Shown here: positions 1-9,200 of the stretch, one piece after another | Layout of the letters: each line of letters opens with the position of its first letter | How positions within the stretch are numbered: the first letter of the stretch is position 1 | From: Stentor roeselii | Lineage: Eukaryota; Ciliophora; Heterotrichea; Heterotrichida; Stentoridae | DNA length: 64,000 bases | Assembly (NCBI GenBank): GCA_006503475.1 | Contig: RSEH01000024.1 | Location: 124,001 to 188,000 of the forward strand | Reading direction: 5' to 3' | Made by a program: the position numbers and the translations under genes | Notes under the pieces: model-generated | Told to the model about the DNA's origin: nothing | The model's database searches: none | The model's input: the letters and a program-made list of their open reading frames with translations, nothing else

Positions 1-81
1 GATTTAAAATTTATGGGGTACTCTAAAGACCAGCGTGTTTGTTCAGCATGTTTCAAGATCTTAACTGCTAAGTCTAAATAA
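1..81 (+). CDS. C-terminal end of a FYVE-type zinc-finger protein (partial)
   Basis: The gene enters from the left edge, so only the last 26 codons are present, ending in TAA at 79-81. The visible tail holds the motif RVCSACF, the usual last Cys pair of a FYVE domain (RVCxxCY/F), followed by a short lysine-rich end. FYVE domains bind phosphatidylinositol 3-phosphate on endosomes. The rest of the protein cannot be seen, so the full architecture is unknown. The assignment rests on one Cys pair and its spacing; another treble-clef zinc finger remains possible. Confidence 0.5.
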   Translation, partial: DLKFMGYSKDQRVCSACFKILTAKSK

Positions 82-144
82 TTCTTTTTCCAAGAGATTT
101 TTCGATTTATTGGAAACTTGGGAAGTTCTTGTTTTAAGTAATTA

Positions 145-663
145 ATGGAGCCGAGTTCTCAGTTTATTGAATTTTCTTCACAAGGCTTTGAAATTAAAGT
201 GAATGAAGATCCTCAAGATGAGAACTTTCAGTCTACACAGTCGGAATTTAATGACACGAATGAAGAACTTTCACATCTTGATAGACTGAAAAACATGCAC
301 AAAGCAGTCAAATTTCTTATAAAAAAAAGTCAAAAAACGAGAAGTCAATTACGTGAAATTCATCATGGAATGGAAAACTCTTTTCAAGGCTTTCAAAAAC
401 CTCCTGAAGATGAAAAAAATAAACAGATACTTGAAATCAGTGGAATTTCAGATGAAAAATCAGAGGGTTTGGGGGATGAGATTCAAAACCTGGAAAAACA
501 AATATCTGTTCTTAGGAAAAAACTGAAAAATAATGAGGAAAGTTTGGATTCACGCAAAGGTCATCAGACTGAGGTAAAAAAACTGTTAATTGATTTGGAT
601 CGCATACAGAAAAGTACTGGTTCTAGGAATTCATGTGATTGTCGCTCTTGTGTGACCTTCTAA
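145..663 (+). CDS. hypothetical coiled-coil protein, 172 aa
   Basis: No family is recognised. The protein starts at the first ATG after the previous gene (63 bp gap). Its N-terminal third is acidic and Gln/Ser/Asn-rich. The rest is strongly charged, with heptad-like Leu/Ile spacing near residues 43-75 and 110-155 that suggests two coiled-coil segments. The end is Cys-rich (CDCRSC) just before the TAA. It reads in the same direction as the LRR gene that follows 41 bp later. A cytoskeletal or scaffold role would be only a guess from composition. Confidence 0.6.
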   Translation: MEPSSQFIEFSSQGFEIKVNEDPQDENFQSTQSEFNDTNEELSHLDRLKNMHKAVKFLIKKSQKTRSQLREIHHGMENSFQGFQKPPEDEKNKQILEISGISDEKSEGLGDEIQNLEKQISVLRKKLKNNEESLDSRKGHQTEVKKLLIDLDRIQKSTGSRNSCDCRSCVTF

Positions 664-704
664 CATTACGAAAACCCCATAAAAACTTAAATAATAATAA
701 ATTG

Positions 705-2090
705 ATGAGCAAGCAAGGAATGATGGAAAGACTCGACTGGTACTTAGAACTTCGTCGACTTTTCAGCCTAATCTCTGAAAACAACGTTGCATTAAAATCA
801 CGTCTTCTTCAGTCCTTAGGCGAAAACTACCTGTCATTCAAACTAAAGCCAGGAAAGGAGTACCTTGAGTCGTCAGTTGTGCAAGGTTTTTCCTACGACG
901 ACATCTGGGGACACATCGAAAACATGCCGAAGTCCTTCTCCTGGGACTACCTTCTAAACTCCTTCACATACCTCGAAGTTCAAAACAAAAAAGAAGAGGC
1001 AATCAACTTGGTGCAAGTCAAATCAACGAAAAAAATCGAAGAATCAAAAAGTCCTGAAAAAGGGACGTTAAAAGAAGACTTTCCCCTAGTCAAGTTCTAT
1101 AATTTGACTGAAATCAATATGAATAAAAACTTGAAGTTCCTTTCTTTAGGAGGTAACTTGATCAGCAATGCAAATTATGAGTTCCCTGCAGGTCTCATAG
1201 TACTCAACTTGTCTTATAATAAAATAACTGATTTTTCGCCGTTGAAGCCGCTGCTCAACTTGAAATTTTTGAACTTGTCTCATAATTTAATAGAAAATTT
1301 GCAAGACATTAGCGGAATTTTGACTGTTATTGAACTTTTCTTATCAAGTAACAAACTTCCTCAAGCGAATTTCTTGTTTTCTATAAAAAATATGAACCTG
1401 CTTGACTTGGGTAATAATTTGATTGAAAACTTTGAAGATATTGCCTTGCTTTGCACTTCTTCTATGTTGCAAACTTTAAACCTGGCAGGAAATCCTTTGA
1501 ATAGCAAGGCGGGGTACAAGACATCTGTGAGAAATGTGGTTACTAGCTTGATTTACTTCGACCCTCCTGATACGAGCTTGCATTCGAACTTCAAGTTAAT
1601 CGGCTTCTCTGAACCGAGAAAAGCTGAAAAGCCGGTGAGTCTTGAATCGCCGACTCTTAATCAAGACCTGAATTTTCGCATTTTCGCTTCTTTTCATCAG
1701 CAGAACTCGGTCTCGTCTAGTGACCACACTTGCAAGACAGTTAAAGCTTCAGAAAAAACTTCACCCGTCATTGTGCAGAGGGCGAATACCCCGAAAGTCA
1801 AAGAAGGAATCGATGCAAGGCATCGTAGAAGCAAGTCAAATATGCCCAACGGCTCGCTTCCGACTACTCCTAGTTTAAACAACTCTCGCTTGGAAACTTC
1901 GAATAAGCGAGGAAGAAGCATCGTTATTAATAAAAGTAACACGACCAAACCAATGCTTAAGGAATTCGGCAACCCGATCTCTGCCATGATGATTGGACCT
2001 CCTGCGGTTTCTAATATTTTTAAGGGGAATAAGGCTCGGACTATGAAGTTTGATATGTCGAAAATTAAATCGAGTAGGAATCATAATTAA
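705..2090 (+). CDS. leucine-rich repeat protein, 461 aa
   Basis: LRRs of the SDS22-like LxxLxLxxN type run from about residue 140 to 290; examples are LKFLSLGGN, LIVLNLSYN, LKFLNLSHN, MNLLDLGNN and LQTLNLAGNPL. A cap-like segment ending in a short loop follows. The C-terminal 140 residues are Ser/Arg/Lys-rich and probably disordered. The N-terminal 120 residues are helical and not recognised. The start chosen is the ATG at 705, because upstream in-frame codons overlap the previous gene. LRR proteins of this kind are common in ciliates and often act as axonemal or phosphatase-binding scaffolds, but nothing here fixes the partner. Confidence 0.8.
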   Translation: MSKQGMMERLDWYLELRRLFSLISENNVALKSRLLQSLGENYLSFKLKPGKEYLESSVVQGFSYDDIWGHIENMPKSFSWDYLLNSFTYLEVQNKKEEAINLVQVKSTKKIEESKSPEKGTLKEDFPLVKFYNLTEINMNKNLKFLSLGGNLISNANYEFPAGLIVLNLSYNKITDFSPLKPLLNLKFLNLSHNLIENLQDISGILTVIELFLSSNKLPQANFLFSIKNMNLLDLGNNLIENFEDIALLCTSSMLQTLNLAGNPLNSKAGYKTSVRNVVTSLIYFDPPDTSLHSNFKLIGFSEPRKAEKPVSLESPTLNQDLNFRIFASFHQQNSVSSSDHTCKTVKASEKTSPVIVQRANTPKVKEGIDARHRRSKSNMPNGSLPTTPSLNNSRLETSNKRGRSIVINKSNTTKPMLKEFGNPISAMMIGPPAVSNIFKGNKARTMKFDMSKIKSSRNHN

Positions 2091-2528
2091 TAGGTTTATG
2101 TAAGGGGTAAGGGAAGAGGATTTATTGGGTTTGGAGATTTTTTTAGTTTTTGAAGAATGCATGAGGAAAGATGGATTGTTTTATATTGATGATTTAGTTA
2201 TTTATCATTTTATTCTCTAAACCTTGGTTTTTAATATTATTAAATTGTGGAAGAAAGGTTTGATAAACAATTTTATAACTTTATTATAAAATTATTAAGT
2301 TTATTATACGAAACTTTATATCACTGTAAGAAATTATGCCTTAATAATTATTTTAAATACTTTCAATAATTTTTCAGGCATGGAATTTCAAAGAAAACGT
2401 TTAGTAATCATAAGAGACGAAATGCCTATGAATTATTTTATGGTCGAAAATTGTTGGTTTTACCTTGTTATAAGCTTTATATTATTGATTTGAAATAGAT
2501 TCCTTCTTACTTAAAATCTTATAGTTAA
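2091..2528. other. intergenic region, AT-rich
   Basis: This 438-bp gap lies between two co-directional genes. It is very AT-rich, with many stops in all frames. No tRNA-like box, repeat or conserved reading frame was seen. It presumably holds the 3' end of the LRR gene and the promoter of the next gene. Confidence 0.6.
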
Positions 2529-3806
2529 ATGGAGAATGAGTCCAATTTAAAAGAGTTTCTTATTCAAAACAATCTCATAAACAGCGAAGACGATTTAGTG
2601 AACCTCGCGACAGCCCTCATTGAGAAAAGTTACAAAAAGCAAGTAAAAGACAAAACCTTAAGCGCATTGGCCTATTTAAAACAAACCGAGGAGATCCTAG
2701 AAATCCTAACCTCCCAAGGAAAACCGACAAGTATCGAGATAATCCAAGTAACCCTAAACAACATCGCTGCCTGTTACCAAAGACTAGGAGACATGGAAAA
2801 GTGTTCAACATATCTAGAAGCCTGTTGCAAGAACTGCTATCACAGCACAGTTCACACAAATGTCGAAGCCATCGCCCTTACCTTAAAACACTTAAAATTC
2901 CATTCAAACCTGCTGATCCAACACGCCGTAGTCCTATCAAACCTAAAAAATCACTCAGAAGCCTTAAACAAGTCAACCCTTGCCCAAAGTCTTTCCCTTC
3001 AAGCACTTCGATTAACTATAGAAGGACAGAAGGTCCTTCTCTCAATGTACAAAAAACAAAAAACTTCAAAAACCCTTCAACAGCAGATTTTCCAGACGAT
3101 TGTTGAAAGTGCAAGTAAAACTTTAACTGCACTTGAACTTTACATTTCGACTAACACGATTCCTAAGACTGAAGAGATGAGGTCGGTTTTAGGAGTAAAG
3201 ACTTTCAGTAGCTGGATTTATGAGTTTTCTATTTCGAATATCATCGTCATTCAGCCTCTTACCTTGCAAGAACTACTTGAAAAGCCTCTGCTGCAGTCTG
3301 AGTTCACGAAAGACTTTTTACTTTTTAAAGTCGCTCTTCATTGTGTGTCGTTGTTTTGTATTGCTACTGAAAGTAAACATTTAAAATCGGCACAGCCTTT
3401 AACGGTTGCACAAAAAAAACAATCGTAAGGGAAAAGTAGAGAAATTATTCATCAGACTGCTATTCAATTGCTTAGTGCGTTTTTTCCACCTGAATCGCCT
3501 TTGGTTCAGCATGTTGTTCATAGCTTTCAGAGAAGGTTTTTAAGTGAATTGCAGGAAATTGTAGGATTTATTTAGCCTGAAGAAGGAAGAAATGATGTTA
3601 GGTCCAAAAGCTCGGATTTTAGAAAGTTTCCGAATATCAAGGATAAGAAAAGACAAAAAATTGTTAAACATAGTCCTTATCAGAGGAAATTTGTAGTCAG
3701 TCGACCGAAAACTTCACTGGAAATTCGGTCAGATGTTAAAAAGAAAGGAAGAATTTATTCGGTTGATTACTCGAATAGGAGTAAAACTCCAATTGAAACA
3801 ATCTAA
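2529..3806 (+). CDS. three-exon helical-repeat protein (TPR-like), 415 aa
   Basis: The gene has exons 2529-3424, 3440-3560 and 3576-3806, separated by two 15-nt introns. Both introns contain in-frame stops, and removing them keeps the frame open to TAA at 3804-3806. Residues 1-170 are alpha-helical with TPR-like character (for example TLNNIAACYQRLGDMEKCSTYLEACC and SEALNKSTLAQSLSLQAL). The middle is helical and the last 80 residues are basic and probably disordered. The overall type resembles ciliate TPR proteins such as those of tubulin-associated complexes, but no orthologue is recognised. It is convergent with RABL2, with a 12-bp gap between stops. Confidence 0.75.
3425..3439 (+). other. 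15-nt spliceosomal intron
   Basis: The intron is GTAAGGGAAAAGTAG in the TPR-like gene. It contains an in-frame TAA, and removal joins two open frames (phase 2). It has A at intron position 10. Confidence 0.85.
3561..3575 (+). other. 15-nt spliceosomal intron
   Basis: The intron is GTAGGATTTATTTAG, the second in the TPR-like gene. It carries an in-frame TAG, and removal (phase 0) continues the frame for 76 codons. It has A at intron position 10. Confidence 0.85.
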
Positions 3807-3818
3807 TATACCTATAAA

Positions 3819-4430
3819 TTAGCTATTAAGCCAAGAGTCATCATCCAGCAATTCCATAACATCCCTTTCAAAGCTTCTAGGCGGGTTCTTCTTAAAGTCG
3901 AGAGCCTTCCTAAGTGTTTCCCTAAAAATCTTAACCACATTAGTCCCATCAGCAGCCGACACGAAATGGAAGTCAAGGCCATACTGTTCTCCAAACTTAA
4001 AAGATTTTTTAGTGACTTCTAAATTGACGTCAATTTTATTCGCAATCAAGACACAAGGAATATCAGGACAATAAGTCCTCATTTCTTTATACCAGTTCTT
4101 CAAATTGGCGTAAGTGACTTTGCGAGTCACGTCGAATACCAAAATGCATGCATGGGCTCCGAAGTAATAAGAAGGGTGCAAGTTGTTGAAGCACTCCTGA
4201 CCTGCAGTGTCCCAAATGTCGATACTTAAACGTTCGCCGTCGACCTCAGTGTTGTGACGGAACATTGTCAGGGCATAGGTTGAAAGTTGACGTTCTTCGT
4301 AGTCATTGATTAGAAACCGCTCAACTAGTTTTGACTTTCCTACTGCTGAGTCGCCTAAAAGGATTATTTTCACGTCGGCAGCTCCGAGATCGGAAGCTTC
4401 TTTAACTTTCGATTCTATTACTTGTTCCAT
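3819..4430 (-). CDS. RABL2: RABL2 small GTPase, 203 aa
   Basis: This is a Rab-like GTPase with a complete G domain: P-loop GDSAVGKSKL near residue 26, switch II WDTAGQE, the NKID specificity motif and a SAADGTN G5 loop. Several stretches match the RABL2 subfamily specifically, including GKSKLVERFL, QLSTYALT, AHACILVFDV and FVSAADGTNVVK. As in RABL2, the C-terminus has no prenylation cysteines and ends in an acidic helix. RABL2 is known to regulate entry of the intraflagellar transport train at the ciliary base, which fits a heavily ciliated cell. The protein appears full length. It is convergent with the TPR-like gene. Confidence 0.93.
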   Translation of the reverse strand: MEQVIESKVKEASDLGAADVKIILLGDSAVGKSKLVERFLINDYEERQLSTYALTMFRHNTEVDGERLSIDIWDTAGQECFNNLHPSYYFGAHACILVFDVTRKVTYANLKNWYKEMRTYCPDIPCVLIANKIDVNLEVTKKSFKFGEQYGLDFHFVSAADGTNVVKIFRETLRKALDFKKNPPRSFERDVMELLDDDSWLNS

Positions 4431-4532
4431 TTTAGGTTTAGAAGGAAAGTATGGCTTATGGATTAGGATTTTACCTTTTTTCTTGAGGTTTGAAAGCTGA
4501 TCTATGATAAACTAACTAATCTATTAAGTGGT

Positions 4533-4856
4533 TTAGTTCTTTTGTCTGAGTTTCTGCATAACCATTCTCATATGTTCTCTCTTGTTAATTCCTCTTCTGT
4601 GGGTACCAAGTCTTCTCTTAGCAACTTTCATTGCTTTTTTCTCATCTTTACTGTTTCCTGCTTGCAGTAATTCGAGTACTTTCCTTTCATAAGGAGCGAA
4701 TCCAGTGACTTCTCTGATAACCGATCTGACTAGAGCAGTTCTTTTAGAGAGTCTTCCTTTGCGATAAGAAGGTTTGGCGACTTTGGCAAGTTTAGTCACA
4801 GCATGTCCTTTAGTCAGCTTTTTGGCTTTCTTGGGTGCTTTTCCAGGTCTCGCCAT
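4533..4856 (-). CDS. RPL36: 60S ribosomal protein eL36
   Basis: This 107-residue basic protein matches eL36 over its whole length. The hallmark segment is the central REVTGFAPYERKVLELL, followed by RLGTHRRGINKREHM. The Lys/Arg-rich N-terminus is also typical. The family is usually 95-110 residues, so the protein is complete. It is part of the large ribosomal subunit near the peptide exit region. The ATG at 4854-4856 is the only sensible start. The gene lies 102 bp upstream of RABL2 on the same strand. Confidence 0.95.
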   Translation of the reverse strand: MARPGKAPKKAKKLTKGHAVTKLAKVAKPSYRKGRLSKRTALVRSVIREVTGFAPYERKVLELLQAGNSKDEKKAMKVAKRRLGTHRRGINKREHMRMVMQKLRQKN

Positions 4857-5404
4857 TTATATCCATTGTATGCTAGTTGTCACAATTTCTTTAAGTATCC
4901 TGCCCTTAACAGAATGCAGCAGTCTTTTTCTTTTAAAATCATGGAGAGCGAGAATATTTTGACTTAATAAAAGAACCATGTTTCATCAAGAATCTTAAAA
5001 ATCTTTTAAATATCATTCCCTTTTTCTCATTTAATCATACTTAATATATCCCAAAGCTCAAGTAAAAGTTTAGTCTTTAATAACTTAAACTTTGTGAATA
5101 TTTTGATATACTACATGATCATGTTTATTCAATTATATCTACTATACTATATAGCTATCTGTTAGATCCATTATTTAAAGATATAAATCTTAAATATTTG
5201 AATTTTTCTCCTTCTTTGAAATTGATAATATTATGATTGATTTTAGTCATCTTCTAACATCTAGAATTAGTCATTTTTTAATTGGATAGTTTTCCTTCAA
5301 GTTAATTGCTATTTCAAACAGTTTCTAGAGAGTTGTATTGTTTACTTGATCATCGGCAAATGTTGTATCAAAAATTAGTAAAGATATTTAATGTTGAAAT
5401 AAAT
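4857..5404. other. intergenic region between divergent genes
   Basis: This 548-bp, very AT-rich gap lies between divergent eL36 and the GYPPQ/His-rich gene. It is presumably a shared promoter region. An in-frame open stretch precedes the ATG at 5405 but has no upstream ATG that yields a longer convincing protein. No RNA gene or repeat was recognised. Confidence 0.6.
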
Positions 5405-6118
5405 ATGAACCCCTATCAATACCCTCCAACTGGTTACCCACCTCAGGGATATCCACCTCAAGGGTACCCACCTCAAGGGTACCCACCCCAAGGGTACCCT
5501 ACTCAAGGGTACCCACCCCAAGGTTATCCGGCTCCACAAGGCTACAGTGGAGTTCCTCAATCCAACTACCCTCCAAATCCATATCCATACGCTGGTGGGT
5601 CTCCATCAACAGTGATAGAAGTAAAAGAAGGCCATCATAGCCATCACCATCATCACTACCCAGGTAACATGTACCCATCTTCAGAAATTTACCGTCCTCC
5701 AGGTGAAGTAATTGAAATAAAAGAAGGAAAACATCATCAAATCAAAGAAATCGATGTTTATTCCAACCCTTATCCATATAATCCTTCATATGGAGGACCT
5801 GCCGAAGTTGTAGAAATTAAAGAAAGAGGTCATCATCACCCAAAAGTAGAAGTTGACGTCTATTCACCCAACCCTTATCCATATAATCCATATGGAGGAC
5901 CTGTCGAAGTAGTAGAAGTTAAAGAAAGAGGTCATCATCATCCAAAAGTAGAGGTCGATGTCTATTCATCTCCTTACGGAACAGCTGAAGTCATTGAAGT
6001 CCAAGGAAGACATCACAGTAAAGAAATCATTGAAGTAGTAAACGATCCTTATAGAGGAACAGAAGTGATCGAAATAAAAGAAAACCATCCTCACCACCAC
6101 CATCATAATCGATGGTAA
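5405..6118 (+). CDS. GYPPQ-repeat and His-rich repeat protein, 237 aa
   Basis: The N-terminus carries seven GYPPQ-type pentapeptides (about residues 10-44). These are followed by an NPYPY-rich linker and several copies of a longer acidic unit. That unit reads roughly EVVEIKERGHHHPKVEVDVYS followed by NPYPYNP, with single-residue variation between copies. Polyhistidine runs occur near residue 80 and at the C-terminus. GYPPQ repeats are known from cephalopod rhodopsin tails, annexins and phase-separating proteins. The His clusters could bind metal, which is inference. No enzyme domain is present. The start is the ATG at 5405, immediately before the repeats. Confidence 0.8.
   Translation: MNPYQYPPTGYPPQGYPPQGYPPQGYPPQGYPTQGYPPQGYPAPQGYSGVPQSNYPPNPYPYAGGSPSTVIEVKEGHHSHHHHHYPGNMYPSSEIYRPPGEVIEIKEGKHHQIKEIDVYSNPYPYNPSYGGPAEVVEIKERGHHHPKVEVDVYSPNPYPYNPYGGPVEVVEVKERGHHHPKVEVDVYSSPYGTAEVIEVQGRHHSKEIIEVVNDPYRGTEVIEIKENHPHHHHHNRW
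5432..5536 (+). repeat. seven 15-bp tandem repeats coding GYPPQ
   Basis: Seven consecutive 15-bp units of the form GGGTACCCACCTCAA encode the pentapeptides. Units three to six are nearly identical at DNA level; the first two and the last have drifted at third positions. This suggests recent expansion in the centre of the array. Confidence 0.9.
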
Positions 6119-6210
6119 TATAATTCAAAGCATTCTATTATTCCAAATATAAATGTCTTATCTCCTCAATATAAAAAACTTAAACCCATAAATTACATTA
6201 ATCCAAAACT

Positions 6211-9200
6211 CTAATGTTCATAACTCGCATAACACTCAATCGTCGCACAGTCCTCAGATGTCCACTTTTCCTTCGGCTTCCTTAAAATATCCCGAACAAC
6301 TTCCTTGACCTCTTCCGATCCTTTCACACTTTTTCCAGTTTTTATCGAACCTCCTTTGACAGCCCTTCTAGTCAAGCAAGCCGGGTAAAAACCTGAAATA
6401 CTTTCAATGACTGGAGGTTCAGGGTTCTGCCCAGTCCACTTCGAAGCGATTAGGCCTAAATTATTGGAAACTTTGCTGAAACCTGCGGAATTACCTTGCA
6501 AAAACCTCAGGTCTACTAGAGTCACCAGCATTACTGAGAAAATTTTACTCCAGATTGAATGTATCCTCACTACTGCGAATTCAGAAGGAATTTTCTGTAA
6601 TTCTTGAATGGTTGATGATAAATTTACTTCTTGGAATATGGATGATACTGATTCGAATCTTGAGGATTTACCTGAGAGTAAAACTTTACGGGAGTCGGTG
6701 AGGACTAGACTATGACGGAACCCGGCTGAGATCTGAATTGGTTTTCCTTGGGTTCTGAAGGTTACTAGTCTTGGATAGTACTCATTTGAAAGACTACCAT
6801 GCCCCAGCTGCCCTTCAGTCCCTTTACCCCAAGTGAAAACCTTTCCTAAAGTAGACTTCGCAATAACATGACTTTGTCCACATCCAACACTCGCAATTTT
6901 TTCCCCAAAGCTTTTCAAAGCAAGAACCATAGTAGGAAGACTCCTGGGTGCTAAATCCCCATGTCCAAGTTGCCCAAATGAATTTTCACTTCCCAAAGAA
7001 AAAACAATTCCAGCAGTAGTTAAAATGACAGCAAAATTAAACCCAGCAGTGACTTCACTGACCGAAAAATCATTTAAAACTTTCATGGGAAAGCTTCTTT
7101 TTTCCCCATTAAAAGTTTCAAAAGGCCAAATAAACAATTCCCCACTAGCAGAAACTGCCATATTCTGATGATTCACAGCAAGAACCTGCTTACAACTAGG
7201 AATTTCCAAAAGTGCTCCTTGTTTAATTTCACAGTAATTTCCTTGCCCAAGCTGCCCACGACTATTATCCCCAAAAGCAAAAACCATTCCATTAGAAGCC
7301 AAAGCCAACGAGTGGTCTTCCCCAGCAGAGACTTGCACGAACTTCAAGTCTTTTCCAGAATCAACAAGTCGAGGGCGGTTTCCATTCGACCCGCATTGAT
7401 TTTTATCATTCCAGCCCCAGGCAAAAAGCCTTCCTTTACTTGTTAAAGCCAAAGAGTGGCAAGTTCCAACAGCCAAGTCTAAAACATGCTCATCTTTTAC
7501 TGACAGGTCCTTTGCCAAGCAGTCCAGTAGTCTTCCCCAGAGGCCTTCATAAATAACAGACTCGTCTGAAAGGACCTCGATTTCAAAAGGTCGAAGACTG
7601 AAATAAATCTTTTCTACGTGAAAAGGTGTCACTTGCTTTGAATGGATCTGGGAATGACTTGATATTTGAGAAAGGTTTAAATTGTGAGAAATGTTTGAAT
7701 AGTGAGAAATGTTTGAATGATGAGAAATGTTCAGGTTTGGGTCTTTTGGGCTTGTTATTTGAGAAACTTCTGAAAAGTTTGATAAGGTTCTTAGGACTTT
7801 TTGACATGATGAAGAATCTTCAGATTTTTGATGCTTTGATTGTAAAAGTTCTAACTCGAGGACTGTTAAATTGTTTATCAATGCAGTTTCTTTTGATAGG
7901 AAGGAGTGTAAACGAGATCTTATTGCTTTTGAACGTGTCAGGTATGAGCGCACTGATGATTGAATTTTTATGAGTGAGGTTAAAGTTGAGAGGTAATGCT
8001 TTTGGCAGAGCTTTGAACGCATGAATGACTGGATTTTCACTGCGGCTGATGTGATTTTTAGAAGTTTTAAACGGATTAACTGCCCTTTAAACCACTTCTG
8101 GATGCGAGTCGCCATTCGGTTTTTCTTGTTTTTCTGAATCATTTGGGTGAACTGAGGAGTAATTTTACTTCTAATTTGGTAACCTCTGAAAGTTTTTTGA
8201 ATTCTCGTTGCAGAGACTTCTTTGGTTTCTCTTAAAATGCTGTCAAAAGCAGGTTTGCATGATTTTTTTTGGAAGATTTTGTTGATAAGTGTCTTTCCTT
8301 TTAATAGACGTCTTACACGATGACCTCTGAAGAGTTTTTGAGTCTTGATCGCGAGGTTGAAGCATTTTTCAAGGAAAAGATCTTCAATTTTTATTTTTAA
8401 GTACTGGTAAAAAATCTGTAGTCCGAATTCTTTCATAGCGATTTGTTCTCGGTATAGAATTGACCGATACCATCTTTGTATCGTCACTACTTTTTTTCGC
8501 AACATCTGAAAATTTTTAAGATTTTGATGACTTTTCCAGGCGTTTTGAATGACCCGAACACTTTTTTGCAGTTTTTTAAAGTTTTCGTACATGTTCTGAG
8601 CCCTGGTCCACCCTTGAATCCTCCTAACATGATTTTCAACTAAAGAAATCCTTTCCTTTTTCATGTTTTTCAGCACTTCTTGAGCATCAGCCTTCATAAA
8701 GACCTTATTTTTTCCTAAAAGTATTTCAGGACTATTTAATTTCCTGATAAACTCTTCTGAAAACTTAAAAAAATCATCAATTTTTTCAGTAAATCCAAAT
8801 CCTTTCAAAATTTTATAATTTTCAAAGAACTTTTCATGTGAAATCCTAACAGGAAATCCTTTTTTCCTAATCATGATACTATCCAAGAGTCCCAAGTACT
8901 GTATCTGATTCAAAACAACTCTTTGATCGAATTTCCAGGGACTTTTATCTTCATTAGGCTTGATACACCTGACAAACCAAGTCCTGGCATCAGAAATTTC
9001 CTGAAACAAGATTCCGACTTCTTTTCTAAACTTTTCTCCAATGAACTTTCCTTTGACTTCATCAGCGCGAAAGACGATTTTCAATGTTTTTTCTTCTGAC
9101 TTGCAAAGAAAAGTCTCGAATTCCGGGCGTACCTCGTCGATGTTCTTTGAAACGAAGCCGTCGATGGTGTAAGTGATTGAAGTCGCAGTGTGGTTTATTG

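Noticed and set aside
5306-5404. Open codons upstream of the GYPPQ protein
   Set aside because: The longer form needs a TTG start, and the ATG within it lacks any link to the repeat domain; the ATG at 5405 directly precedes the repeats.
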